NCBI RefSeq assembly: GCF_027887165.1
Contig: NC_077227.1
Span: forward strand, 85,933,735 to 85,997,734
Direction: 5' to 3'
DNA length: 64,000 nt
From: Monodelphis domestica
Taxonomy: Eukaryota; Chordata; Mammalia; Didelphimorphia; Didelphidae
The notes under the pieces were generated by a model. That model had not been told where the DNA came from, made no database searches, and was given only the letters and a program-made list of their open reading frames with translations. The position numbers were made by a program, and so were the translations under genes. Below, piece by piece: positions 10,582-22,458 of the stretch (the stretch's first letter is position 1; each line of letters begins with the position of its first letter).

Positions 10582-11989
10582 CTGTAGTGAAACATATTTT
10601 CTGCAGTCAAATTTATTCACCCTCTCTTCTATCTATCACAACTTATATCTTCCACCATTTTAACTCACTACAGTTTACAACATCACTCTTTTAACTGTTA
10701 CAGTTTAAGGCCTTCAACCATTTAACACAGTCCTGGGGAAAGCTGGAGTTGACAGAGAAAAGATAACTAAATACTATATTAATTAAACAAAACTATTGAA
10801 GACCTTTAGAAAAACATTAGAAGCTTACATAAATATCTAGCCAATGAATATTCTCTACCCTATATTGCTAAATTCTAGGCAATGAAAAAAACCCCTACAT
10901 AACTGAATACTAAAAAAGAGCATATGAGAAAGTCCTGATCCCCTTTAAAATTAAAGGCAAAATCCCAAAAATCAGGGCAGGATAAAAAACAAAATAATTT
11001 AATGTCAATCAAAGACTGTCCTACTGAGATTTGAGAAGAAAGGAAATTAGAGGAAAGAGAGAGGCCATGACAAAGAGGCATATGGAAAATTTCTGATCCT
11101 CTTTAGCTCAGAACAGAACAATATAATGAAAGTTCAAGCTGGATCAAACTTATAACAGAAGATCTGAGAGCATCAGTATAATGATAAACCAAAAGAGGTG
11201 ACTAAAACTCTATCTCCTACTGAAAACTGGACATTGATAAAGTCAGATGAGATTCATAATTATTGCCTCAATAGCATAATTACTACCAGAGTTCTTTATT
11301 AGCTGCTGCTGAAATGTAAACCTGATGCCATCTATCATAAAGATGGGGTAATAATTAATTTAGAGGTAATAAATGATAAATGTATTGCCCAAAGAATGAA
11401 ATCAATGGTCTCTCCAAATATGGGACAATTCTATATTTTTGTTCATTATGCAAAGCATTCATAATTTCCATTATTAAAAAAATTATAAATATTAATAAGA
11501 AAACAATATATTACAAGTTCCAGTTTTATATTGCCTTTATTGATTATTATATTCTCTTTGGTGAATACAATACAATAAAATTGGTTTGATCATAGAATGC
11601 AAATAGGTAAAAATAGATCCAAGCAGAATAAGAGTATTTGATGTCCATGAGGAACATTTTTCTTTATTTTAAAAATATGCCTAGCTCAATAATGTCAGGA
11701 ATAATTGATAAGAAGTGTTGCAGAGAGACATTTTCCAGCGAAACTATTTTAACTTGCTATGATGGTTATAGCATGCTTAGTCTTAAGTCAATTTTCATGT
11801 CTTCTGAATAGAACTGAGGAGGCCTTTCAAATCAGAAAGTCTTAAATTGTATAACTCCATCGAAAAGTACATTAAAGTTCTTGTTTAACTTGTGGACGCT
11901 TCCTCCAGCAATATCAATGTGTGATCTAGAATTCATGAGGGTAAAATTATAATTCTAAAATTCTAAAAGGGGACTGAACTTAGAACTGA
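10582..11989. other. unassigned AT-rich interval
   Basis: Follows LTR-A. A weak internal repetition (catatgagaaagtcctgatc at 10921 and catatggaaaatttctgatc at 11079) is visible. No primer-binding site, gag motif or host gene is recognised. Confidence 0.4.
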
Positions 11990-12150
11990 ATTTCCTGAAT
12001 TTGATTTATGGGTTTACGACTTACTACGTGGATAATCTTTGACAAGACAGTTATCTTCCCTGGGCCTCAGTTTCCTAGTCTGGAAAATGAGGAAATTGAA
12101 CTAAATGATTCCTGTAGTCCCTTTCAATTCTAGATCTATTATCCTCTAAG
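11990..12150 (+). mobile_element. MIR-like SINE fragment
   Basis: Reads cctgggcctcagtttcctag, ctggaaaatgaggaaattga, cctgtagtccctttcaattc: the right half of a MIR-class SINE. Confidence 0.75.
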
Positions 12151-12544
12151 GATATTAAGAAGAAAGGTGAAGCAATGTAAGCCAAGCAACTGACAGGCAT
12201 CCTAAAGTCAATTTGTAAAGGGAAAAATAAATTTGGAGCAATCAACATCTACTAAAATACTAGTCTTAACATATACTGATCTGGAATACATCCCATATAA
12301 TGGGAAAAACCCATATAATGTTAACAAAACACAGAGCTGAAACCTACTAATAAATCCATATTTTGCAAAGTAACAGTTGAATCTGTGTAATGTATCACTG
12401 TAGGTTGCAAAATTTAGCACCTTACCCAATATCTAGAAAGACAAAATCAAGTTGCCAAAATTAAATACTGTAAACTTTCTATCCTTCAAAAACTGGCAGA
12501 TAAGAAATCTCTACACTAGGGCTAGGGGTGGGGGAGAAAGGAAA
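12151..12544. other. unassigned interval
   Basis: No recognised element. The open frames at 12208-12429 (minus) and 12452-12679 (plus) are chance frames, the latter running into a SINE. Confidence 0.4.
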
Positions 12545-12790
12545 AATAATAAGCATTTATATAGGACCTGTTACCTACCAGGCACTATGCTAAATGCTTT
12601 CTATGTCTTACCTGATTTGATCCTTACAACAACCCTGAGAGGTAGATGCTCTTATCCTCATTTTATAACAGGAAACTGAGACAAAAGTTACATGACTTAC
12701 CCAAGATCATAGAGAGTAAATTTCCAAAGCCATATTTAAACTCAGGTCTTCATGACTCCAAGCCCAGTGCTCTATCCACTGCACCATTTA
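12545..12790 (+). mobile_element. MIR-like SINE
   Basis: Nearly complete: aataagcatttatataggac, accaggcactatgctaaatg, tgatccttacaacaaccctg, caggtcttcatgactccaag, ctctatccactgcaccattt. Confidence 0.88.
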
Positions 12791-13265
12791 ATACAGACCT
12801 CCACAATATCCTTCAAATTCTATAAATAATACTGTTATAGCATCATCTCAGACAAAACTTTTGTTCCCCATGATTAGCCGGTCATAATTATGACAAAAGA
12901 AATAAAAAAAACATTTTAATAGAGGCCATGATACTGAAAACATATAATCTCTAATGAGCACAGAATGAAAAGCCTCAAAAGATTGAGAATAAGTAGAAGA
13001 AATCACAACCTTGTAGACTTGAGAATGGCATTATCTTTGTCAGTCTGTCTCCTATTGGAATTGTCCTAAGGGTGCTTTCAATGAGCCTACAGAAGAACTT
13101 ACATCCTCATCTTTCAAAACAAGATTATTCTTTTTAAACAAGAATTAATCATTTAATCTACCTGCTCAATAGTCTTCTGATTATTAAATATAAGGGAACA
13201 GTAGTGGGAAAGTGACCCACCTCAGCAGAACTATTCCTATGAGACTAGAAGAAAAGGATGAGAAA
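12791..13265. other. unassigned interval
   Basis: AT-rich with no recognised gene or repeat. Confidence 0.4.
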
Positions 13266-13447
13266 TTTTTTTAAACATTTACTTTCTGTCTTAGTAACAA
13301 CTCTAAGACAGAATGGCAAAGGTTAGGCAAATAGGGTTAAGTGACTTATAGGGTCATACAGCTAGGAAATGTCTGAGGTTGTATTTAACTCAAATCTTCC
13401 TGACTCCATGCTTGGCACTCTATCCACTGTGCCACCCAGATGCCCCA
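13266..13447 (-). mobile_element. tRNA-derived marsupial SINE
   Basis: Reverse orientation: the tail complement (ttttaaacatttactttctgtc) is at the left and the head complement (gtgccacccagatgcccc) at the right. Diverged copy of the SINE seen intact at 34.3 and 43.3 kb. Confidence 0.8.
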
Positions 13448-13454
13448 AAGGATG

Positions 13455-13640
13455 AGAATATTGATAATAACTTATATTTACATAAAACCTTAAAGTTTAT
13501 AAGATTATTTCCTTCCTTCTTGAGGGGCAGGTGGTCCAGGTAGAATGTTATTATCTCCACTTTATAGATGAAGAAACTGAATTAGAAAGAAATTAAGTTA
13601 TGGATTCAAGCTGAGTCTCCTGAGTCCAATTCTAAGGCTT
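13455..13640 (+). mobile_element. MIR-like SINE
   Basis: gaatattgataataacttat, attatctccactttatagat, gaagaaactgaattagaaag. A fragment directly after the SINE. Confidence 0.6.
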
Positions 13641-15595
13641 TTCCAATTTAGATTCATAGAACGGTCATCCAGAACCCAGGAAAATTCCTTTAATTTTCAT
13701 TCTTTCAGTTAGGGTTACCATGTGTTCTTTGTATGAAAGAAAAACTATTTCAGATTAGACTGTAAGAAAATCAACTTTTCTCTTTGCTTCACTCTTTTCT
13801 TTAATCCAGATCAAGCCTGAAACCAAATTAAGTGAGCTCATCTTAAAGGTTAGCACCAAAGATGAGAATATACACCAGTGTCTTTCATCATTTTTTTTGA
13901 GTCCTTGAAATTTTCCTTTAATTTACTGATCAAGAAATGTGTGGTCGATAGTTATAAGCTCCTTGATACTTGGACTTTTATATAGAACTTTAATTAGCTG
14001 GCTTTTCCAATGCACTAACAAATGGTGAGTTGAAAACTAAAAAAAAAATTATTAAACAACTGTCCAACATCTTTGAAAAATGTCACACAGTCTAATACAG
14101 TATCAACTAAGTTGTTAATAGATTGCTGGAGTTTTTCCCACTGACCATCTGGTTATTCTGTCATTATATACACAAAGCTAAAGAAGCTACTGAACTGTGC
14201 CTATGTAGACATGATTTCTGTTCAGTGAGGCAAAAAAATAAGTCAATCAGACCTTCAGTCTATATGATGAGAATCAAATACTTCATTTCCTCCCCTCAAT
14301 TAACTGAGCTGGTCAATATCAGCTTTGATAACACAGAGACCAAACATGGTAAGTACCTTTGGTTTGTTAGGTGATATAATGTATAGTTTTAAAACAAACT
14401 CTGAAAAAAGGGAGATAAGGGCATGGGTTCCAAAGAAGAAAATTAATCTTTATTTATTCTTTATGACTCTAATCAAGATTATGGTTTCATCTTAGTTTTC
14501 AGGTTCATAGAAAATATTGTCAGTTTTCAAGCATAAGTTAAACCATCACACATGTGACTGAATGAATACAGTCAGAAATGCATTTTAATTAACCCCATTT
14601 TCTTGCTGGATCAGTTGAATAGTACTGGATAGTCATTGGGAGAGAAATTTAAGAATTCTAATCAAATGTTTTGTTGTGTAGCTATTTTGCCCCAGCATCT
14701 GTTTTCAATTCCACTTTTACCTGTGCCTCTCTATTTCCTTTCTTTCTCTTCATTCTGACAGAAGGCATGTCTATCTAATACAACCATCAGCCATGGCTGC
14801 CCAGACCCACAGCGGTGTGGTCACAGCTCAATGAGGAGTGGGTGCTGTGAGGGTATGCCACTGCTGTCTCAAACGACTTCCTTGTGTGTGATAAATTGTC
14901 ATTAGCTGACATTCCCTGGCTCCTTCTCTATCCCATTTTGTGGTAAGGACCCAAGTTGTTCCTTCAAACTTTGGGATTTTTTCCCCACTTTTAGACTGAA
15001 TTCATGACTTTCTACTTTATACTGATTGTCTCTGTGAACTCCTGGCTTTGACCTAGCCTAACTTTTGGTCTATTTCCTTGATTTTATTGTCCTCCCTCAT
15101 TCCTAGTCATGTTTTCTCCCTCTGGATCTGTCAAATGTTGCAATAACCCTAAAATCTCTGATGCATGGAAGTCCTCATTCCCTTTCTCTGTCTTATTAAG
15201 TGAAGTGGCCCAACAGTGCAGCTGATCCAAGATCTTCATGGACGTCACCACAGGATGTTATCATTTCACCACATCAATCATTTGGCAATCCAATTCAGTG
15301 CTTAGATTGACCACAAGTACCAAAATGGCTATTCCACAGGCCAGTTACACAGGCAATAATAATGGTATAGTCTGACCCCATGTCTTCTCTTGAAGACATG
15401 AAACTTCATTACCAAACCCTCTTGTCAGCAATAACTTCTTACTCACCATCTAATATATCTGTCTTTCAGATGTTGTGATAGTTCTCTTTGAAAATGGACA
15501 AAAACATTTCACTGAGCATCATTATATTGTAATGAATGTTATATAACCTCTCTATGATGTCATTCTTCCAATAACTTTTTATAACATTGCTTATA
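13641..15595. other. unassigned interval
   Basis: About 2 kb without a recognised repeat. 14740-15480 is less AT-rich and has a few CpGs, but I recognise no domain, splice structure or RNA gene. Confidence 0.4.
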
Positions 15596-15599
15596 TTGT

Positions 15600-15850
15600 T
15601 AGTAATAATAACAAGTATTCATATAATACTTAGAAGGTTTGCAAAATACAGATAGTATCATATGTTATCCTCACAACAACCCTGAGCAGTATTAGGTACT
15701 ATTATTACCCTCTACTTTAAAGATATAGAAACAGAAACAGTCAAAGGCTAGGTTACTTGCCCAGGGTCACAAGCTAATAAGTACCTATATCTGGATTTGA
15801 ACTCAGGTCCTCCTGACTCCACATACAGAATGCTCTTCTATACCATCTAG
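15600..15850 (+). mobile_element. MIR-like SINE
   Basis: Landmarks: tcctcacaacaaccctgagc, attattaccctctactttaa, ttgcccagggtcacaagcta, gatttgaactcaggtcctcc. Ends at ataccatctagttg. Confidence 0.88.
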
Positions 15851-16300
15851 TTGTTTTTTTTTTAAGTGGCAAATAAGTAAAACTAAGGATGTTTCTATCA
15901 CTTAGGAAATGACTGACCAAATTATTGTTTATTAATGTAATGGAACTTTCTTATCTAAGAAATGATAAGATGACTTTGGAGATGCCTAGAAAGACTTAAA
16001 TGAACTACTACATAGTGAAGTGAGGAGAATCAGGAGACTAATTTATGCTATAACAACACTATAAAAATGAGCATTTGGAAATATTCAAGAACTAATCAAA
16101 TCAATGATCAACAATGATTTCAGAAGACTGATAATCCTACCCATGTCCTGACATATAGATGACCACCAAATATGAATTATGAGTCTTCCATATTCATATT
16201 ATGGCTATTTGTAATGAGAATTTTGTTTTTTCTTTTTCTCCCATAAAGGGAGAGGCTGGTGAAGTGGTGAAAAAAAATAAACACTAGATAATGGACTTCT
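15851..16300 (+). mobile_element. old LINE-1 3' end
   Basis: Degenerate match to an L1 ORF2 tail and 3' UTR: gaaatgactgaccaaattat, atgtaatggaactttcttat, agtgaagtgaggagaatcag, gatcaacaatgatttcagaa, then an A-rich end (gaaaaaaaataaa). Confidence 0.7.
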
Positions 16301-17529
16301 AGAATGTTTTATCTAATTTTATGTTCGTGAACCAATTAACAACATCAAGCAAGGTCTTTCAGATAAACATCTCTTTCAATTAATTTGAAAATGTACCCTT
16401 CATCAAAGATTGCATTTTTATGAACATCAAAAATATATGGAATATACTCTACTGAGAAGTATATTTAATGTTTGAGGTTTTAGTGTCTTCAGGTCTTTAG
16501 AAGACAGGTGGACCCAACTTTTGCATACTCCCCAAGTCAAAAGCAGAGGAGTGTTCCTTTGGCATATCTTCCACACTCTCTTCCCCAAGGCCATCTTGTT
16601 TTCACTGTCTTACAGTTTCTGATATGATAGCCACACAATCTACATCCCTCCATGACTATGAGATAGCTCAATATCTGACCTGAGGTCTAATGAAGCAGGT
16701 AGACTATGACTACCATCAATTTCAAATTTCAATTTCAAATATAATTTCAATTTCAAATATAATGCTTTAAGAATCCATGATTTTGTCAGAGGGAACACTC
16801 CTTCCATGGATGCAGGTCATAACTCCTCATCACCTTAATGGCTTGTCTCTATGAGTTGCTCTGACCCAAAGAATTCATTCTTCAATGGCTAATCTGGCTA
16901 CAAGCTTCCCAGAACCTAGCTTGGACCATCCTTGTGCAACAGACATATAATCAATAACTTGTCCTGTATTGGAAGCCTTTCTGGTATTTCCCCTGACAGT
17001 GCTAGCAGACGGCTGACACAGATTTCAAAAGCCCTGGCTCACCTCCACATCTGACTTAAGTGAAGGAATGATTTCATATTACAATCCATGTTACCCTTTT
17101 GGTACTTCCTGAATCCCGACCCACACTGTCCCTGCCTCAGCCTTCTCTTTATCCTCAGTTAACTCACAAAGCACCAACAGAGCTATTTACCTCTGAGCAT
17201 CATCAATAAGAAAAGTCAGTAGCATTTTATTTTAGGGCTTTTTTTTAACTCCTTCAAGATAAACAGCAATAACCTGTAGACACCTTAGAAACGTTGCTGA
17301 ACCAAATTTGGAATTTTTGAGAACATAGGTAAAATTATGCAGTAGTTATTAAATCACAATTTCTATATCAGTATATATAATTAAAAAGTGGAGATAAAAC
17401 AAAATCTCATTAGTGCCTGCATATTTTTTTATTTATTTGACCAGATAGGAAAGTTTGCAGAAAAGGAAAACTGCTTGATGCCATCTAGTGGTGACAGAGA
17501 CAATTTGTCTCAAAAATCTGTCCATGTAA
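16301..17529. other. unassigned interval
   Basis: No recognised gene. Two perfect 18-bp copies of AATTTCAATTTCAAATAT sit at 16725-16742 and 16743-16760. 16770-17180 may be an unrecognised old repeat. Confidence 0.4.
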
Positions 17530-17960
17530 GGGAAATAAAGAAATGAACATTATTAAGCACCTACTATGTGCCAAGCACATATAAGGGAATTAGATTCAGG
17601 AGAGAAAGTGCTGGACTTTTGGTCAGGAAGACCTGAGTTCAAACCTGACCCCAAATAGTTACTAGCTGTGTGACTCTGGGCAAGTCACAACCTTTATTCA
17701 TCTTGGATGTAGCTAAGTGGTTCAGTGGATAGTGCTAAACACAGTCAGGAAGATCTGAGTTCAAATTCATCTTCATACACTTATTAGATATGTGACCCTG
17801 GGCAAGCCATTTATTTTCTAAGCATCACTTTCCCCCTCTATAAAGTGATGCTAATAATAGAACCTACCTAACTGACTAACTCTGAGGATCAAATGAGATA
17901 TTATTTGTAAAACACCATGTAAACCTTAATGTGGGACATAAATATAAACTATTACTAGAC
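17530..17960 (+). mobile_element. MIR SINEs, partial plus near-complete
   Basis: 17590-17690 carries gacctgagttcaaacctgac and tgtgtgactctgggcaagtc. 17705-17960 repeats the pattern from a tRNA-like head (ggttcagtggatagtgctaa) through gaccctgggcaagcca to aataatagaacctacctaac and gaggatcaaatgagatatta. The left edge (17535-17580) is another MIR fragment. Confidence 0.8.
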
Positions 17961-18879
17961 TACTGTTATTTTTAAGATCTGCAAGGGAAGTGTCACCAGC
18001 CTCTTGAGTTCAGGGGATTCTAGTTGAATGGATAGCAGGCTTCCCAGGTCTTTGGCATCTGGCCCTTCCCAGGAGCCTCACTCTCTAAATCCTATCCTAA
18101 AGAGACTTTCAGTGGTCAGCAGAGGACCCTGGACTTGACCTGTCTGGAATGAATGGAGATTATTGGAAGGGAAAAAATGATGACTGTGGACTGTGAAGAG
18201 TAATGCAAGCTAAGGGAGCTCATCAGTTTACTGATATCCAGAACACAGAAACAGTTTAGGAAATTTGGTTGGGTAGAGTCCAGGGATTCTTCTGAACTAG
18301 GTTCAAATGGTTAATCAAGGAATAATTTGGACCTGGATTCATCCAAGGGATGGGATCTTAGATGGAGTTTCTCAAGTGGACCAAGAGAAAAAAATATGTA
18401 AGTAGAAATTCTGCAAGATCCTACAGGATACAAAGCTTCTACTGTCCTCAAGAAACTTACAATCTAGTAGAAGAGGAAGACATGCCCAGAGGTACTTATG
18501 ATATGTAATATCTCATAATAGGTACATTAGAGAGATGTTTAACAATGGAAGAAAGAGGATGAACTAACAAGGAGTATGTTATCTTGCAAAGGGAACTGTG
18601 GGGAAGGGGTACCAAAGCAGGGACAGGAATGGAATGGTCAAGAAACTCAGGGAAGACTCTGCCCTGCTTTCCCGGCTATAAAATTACCAGATGATGGGGT
18701 ATCCTTCTGGGGTTTTTGTTTGTTTCATGGTTGGAAATGGGAAGCCTTTGAGTACCCAATATATTAAGTGAAAATTTAAAAACAAATAAGAATGGTGGGA
18801 AGCAATGCTATGAGTCAATGGGAAAGTTGAGTATAGAAATTAAATTTCTTGAAATAGAACTAAAGATGTTTCCTTCATT
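17961..18879. other. unassigned interval
   Basis: No recognised repeat apart from short fragments. The 63-codon frame at 18576-18767 has no recognisable motif. Confidence 0.4.
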
Positions 18880-19090
18880 CTAAGTGGTGTAGTGGCTAGA
18901 GTGCCAGGCCTGGAGTCAAAAGAAGCTAAATTCAAAGGTGACTTCAAACACCTGGTTGTGTGACCATTTAACCTTCCTCTCAGTTTCCTCAAATATAAAA
19001 TGGGGATAATAACTAAACTCATGGGGTAATGATGAGGATCAGATGAGATAGTATGTGCATAGTAGGCACTTAATAAATATTAAAATATTG
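18880..19090 (+). mobile_element. MIR SINE
   Basis: gtggtgtagtggctagagtg, ccaggcctggagtcaaaaga, cctctcagtttcctcaaata, aaatggggataataactaaa and the tail tagtaggcacttaataaata appear in canonical order. Confidence 0.85.
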
Positions 19091-19119
19091 ATTTTTCTAG
19101 TAGGGATCTACATAATTTA

Positions 19120-19260
19120 GTTTAATGAACATTTATTGAGTACCTACTATGAGTCAGTCATTGTGCTAAGACCTGGGGATACAAATAAGAAACAGAAAAA
19201 TTGTTCTCAGGGAATTTACAATCATTTGAGGGGTTGAGGGGGAGAAAACACCCCAAAACA
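19120..19260 (+). mobile_element. ancient CORE/L2-related repeat fragment
   Basis: aacatttattgagtacctac, ggggatacaaataagaaaca, tctcagggaatttacaatca. Same family as copies at 24.6 and 42.0 kb. Confidence 0.6.
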
Positions 19261-20097
19261 GGCTAAGAAGTGGGAAAAAATCAGGGAAAACCAAGCATGA
19301 TGGCATCAAGGTCTATGGGAGTCCAAATCTAGCAGAGCTGCTGATGGAAAGTGGAGAGTTGGTTTGTGAGCTTGGACTTCCAATTGGGGTCTTTTCCCCA
19401 GAATTTACTGGAGACTCAGGATCTGTAATCTGGCTCTAAAAATTTTTTCCTCTCATGTTGGAAGCAGGAAACCCTAACAAACAACAACATCCCTCAGCCC
19501 CAGGATTCCAAGTGCATAATCAGTAAAATAAGATACTTGATTTGTGTTTCTAAAAGGTGGCAGATGCTGCTAAAAGCCCTAACAAGGGTGCTAGCCTCTC
19601 AACTACTCTGAAACTGTAAGTAGAAAATGAAAGTAGGGAGAGCCCAAGCTTCTGGTCTGACAGCCAATTACTCCGAAGTACTTCCATTATGTATTTTAGA
19701 AGAAGGGAAAGGAGAAGACCCAGGTGAACATTCTTTGAAACACTACAAGGAAATGTTAGGCTAGAAAATCTCGTTATTATAATAATAGCTCACACATAGA
19801 GCACTTTAAGGCCTTCGTCAGGGATGTGCTGGTAAATTTTTAGCAACTAGCTCTCCAAGGGAGGAAAAATGTACACAGGACATACTTTTAAGTGACTAAA
19901 ATTATTATCAACATGTTCTTCATCACTTTCTTAATTCTAGAAAATCAACAACACAATAATTGTCTTCATTTGCAGTGTTTGCCAGTTTCTGCAGTATACA
20001 TTTATGTACTTAATTACTATATATTTATAGACCCCCTGAAAATTTAATCATAAGCTCCTTGAGTTAGTTTGAGCTGGCTGTAGCACACCTCTACTTA
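19261..20097. other. unassigned interval with possible hAT end
   Basis: Mostly unassigned. 19780-19830 is MIR-like. At about 19825, cagggatgtgctggtaaatt resembles the terminal inverted repeat of a mammalian hAT element; no opposite end was identified. Confidence 0.35.
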
Positions 20098-20265
20098 CAA
20101 AGTTCTTGTTATTCAGTCATGTCTAACTCTTCATGACCCCAATGCTATCCATGGAGTTTTCTTGGCAAAGATTCTCAAGTGGTTTACCATTTCCTTCTCC
20201 AGTGGATGAAGGCAAAGAAAAGGTTAAATGGCTGAGCACTCTATCCAGTGAGCCACCTTATGGCA
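20098..20265 (+). mobile_element. MAR1-like SINE (RTE-type 3' end)
   Basis: ttgttattcagtcatgtcta, actcttcatgaccccaatgc, gttttcttggcaaagattct, ggtttaccatttccttctcc, ending at cactctatccagtgagccacc. The head resembles RTE/BovB-related SINEs. Confidence 0.8.
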
Positions 20266-20470
20266 GTCATAACAAGAATGTTTTACAAAGTACCTCAGCA
20301 TGATCCCATGAAGTAGATGGCAGAAATATTTTTAATTTACATTTTACAAGTTAAGAAACTGAGTCTCAGAGAGATAGAATCACATTCCCAGGGTCATAAA
20401 TTAGTTGTGTTAGCATCAGGACTTGAATCCAGGAATTTGGACTCCAAGTCCAGGGCTCATTTTCCTATAT
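20266..20470 (+). mobile_element. MIR-like SINE
   Basis: tttacattttacaagttaag, aaactgagtctcagagagat, acttgaatccaggaatttgg. Confidence 0.7.
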
Positions 20471-20969
20471 TATACTGACATAATTACATATATATTGGGG
20501 AAGGGGTTACACTTGTATTCCCAGTCTTGTGCACTGGACAGTGACATAAGCTTTCTGAGGCTTTGGGCATCCAAGGTCAGGAGACTGCTCATGACACAAG
20601 GTCACCTTGTGTAACCTTGAACCTTTCCCCAGGTTCTTGCCCTTGCCTGTGCCAGAGAGTTCAGGTCCATCCAAGGCAAAGGCAACTCCCAGATGTACAA
20701 CAGAAGCAGAAGGTCTCCTTGGGACTCTAGAACATCCTAGCAGTTGGTTCCTCAAGTCAGGAATTCATCTGGCTATTATGGGATATCTGTTATACAAAAC
20801 AAGGTTAAAGCAAAATACAGCCATAGAGATATGGCATGAAAAGAGATCCTTCCTATGTGTACTCACCAAGGTTTCAATTACTCGGCACTATGTCTCCCTG
20901 CCATCTGTTGAACCTTCAGAGCATTTCTTGTTGGATGCAAATTTATTCATTTATTTACTCACATTCTTA
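20471..20969. other. unassigned interval containing a 122-codon open frame
   Basis: The frame at 20607-20975 on the plus strand is among the longest outside low-complexity DNA. It shows no recognisable domain or codon bias, ends in AT-rich sequence, and overlaps an antisense open frame of 82 codons. I treat it as chance, with low certainty. Confidence 0.35.
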
Positions 20970-21205
20970 AGGTAAAGTGACATAATGGATAAAAAACTGA
21001 CCTGGAAGTCAAGAGGAACTAGGTTGAAATATTGCTTCTGATACCAAATAATTGTCCAGAGTATGAGCAATTCACTTAACCTCCCAATGTCCAAGTCAGT
21101 TTTCTATGACTAAATTAAAGACAGGTCTTCCTTGGTGGAGAGAATTTCCACATTGGGGAGTTCCCTATGCCAATGAAATCTCAGGTCTATAATCACCACC
21201 ACCCC
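20970..21205 (+). mobile_element. THER/MON1-like SINE
   Basis: gtaaagtgacataatggata, acctggaagtcaagaggaac, then the second half ttccctatgccaatgaaatctcaggtc, typical of the MIR-class marsupial SINE with the CCAATGAAATCACAGGTC motif. Confidence 0.65.
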
Positions 21206-22137
21206 AGATGGTTACAGTACCTATTATGTTCAAGGGACAATGATAGGTATTAATAGGAATTCAAAGATGAATAAGCTGAGATCCCTGGCTGAAGACTCAA
21301 AGGAGAAACAGCTGCCAGTTTGGCAAGAATGAAATGTCATCATCCAATCTTCCTTTTCCCAGCGTTCTGTATTACTACAAGAGAGACACTGAAAAGTCCC
21401 GGTATACATTCAACAGAATATAAATTGCCCTTGGTGGGAAAGTCAGTAGGAAAGTCAATGAGCCACCCAGTTCCTCGTTGTATTTGTTCTTATTGAGAAA
21501 TTGCTTGGGTAGAAAGGAAAAAGAGGACAACTGAAACCCTAGAAATATTTTGGAGAGCTACATTCAGGAAACAGCTTAAATCCTTGAGCATATAACCTAT
21601 CAAGCATCTTCAGAGTCCCTAAATGAGATCAAAAGCAATGTAGTCAAGTCGATGTCAGTAATAAGGACACTTCTCAGTCAATTGCATTGAGAAGTGGACT
21701 AGGCTTCAACATCACACTATTTTAAATAGAATTTCTAATCCTTATGACTTTAACCTATACCCAAATCTTCCTCTAATGTCCCATCTTGACATCCAGGTGA
21801 TGCTGAGGTTTTTAAAGGTTGACTCCATGGAACACATTCTCTGTCAACCCTGGAAAGATTTTGTTTTGGGAGTTGGTAGAGTCTTTATTCTCGGATTTCT
21901 AGGGCAAATTAGGAGATCAATACCAGCCTGGCTATAGGGAATGAATTGGTAAGCCACAGTAGGTCAAGAGGGCTAGGAGCTCTCTGATCCATGTAGGTGA
22001 CACTGCGGACAACTGAAGTAGGAGCTAAAGTGTTAGTTTCCACCTAATGCTCTGGTTCAGGCTAGAGCTTAGCCTTCAAGGAGCACAAGCTTTCCTATTG
22101 ATTGATTTCACTATTTTAGTCTATTCACAAGTCAAGG
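21206..22137. other. unassigned interval
   Basis: 21210-21290 may be a CORE/L2 fragment. The rest, including 21300-22130, has no recognised repeat or gene. Confidence 0.4.
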
Positions 22138-22169
22138 TTTTTTGGTTTGGGTTTTCTTTTTAGGGTGTT
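22138..22169 (-). repeat. degenerate poly(A) tail of the 7SL copy
   Basis: T-rich on the plus strand with G interruptions, directly at the 3' end of the 7SL-like sequence, as expected after retrotransposition. Confidence 0.55.
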
Positions 22170-22458
22170 TTGAGATTGGATCTCCCTCCCTGACCCACAT
22201 TTGAAATATAATGGCTACTCATTTTCCAAACCCACTGTTGATTGGCAGAGAAACTTTGAGCTGCTCTGAATCAAAAACCTGGGCTAGTTTCCCCTTCTTA
22301 GACAGTCTAGGACTCCCCATATCATATGAATGTCAAATTTAGCCCAACACTTCATAGGTGTCAGCCCTATTGCAGCTCAAAACTACTGAGCTCAAGTGAT
22401 CCATCAGACTGAGCCTTTCCAGGAGTGGGGATAAGAGGCATTCATCATGACCCCTGGC
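22170..22458 (-). pseudogene. 7SL (SRP) RNA retropseudogene, nearly full length
   Basis: Read on the minus strand, this follows SRP RNA almost end to end. A 5' part has GGCTCAGTCTGATGGATCAC, matching the GGCTGAGGCTGGAGGATCGC block, then CTTGAGCTCAGTAGTTTTGA. A recognisable central S-domain stretch is present, and the 3' Alu-domain complement (tgagattggatctccctccc on plus) closes it. The length of about 290 nt is close to the roughly 300 nt of 7SL. The S domain is present, so it is not an Alu- or B1-type SINE. A T-rich stretch (22138-22169) on plus fits a decayed poly(A) tail. Many substitutions, and no clear target duplication. No function is expected. Confidence 0.82.

Noticed and set aside
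20607-20975. 122-codon open frame
   Set aside because: No recognisable domain, an overlapping antisense frame of similar quality, and no splice or promoter context. Transcript data would be needed to revive it.
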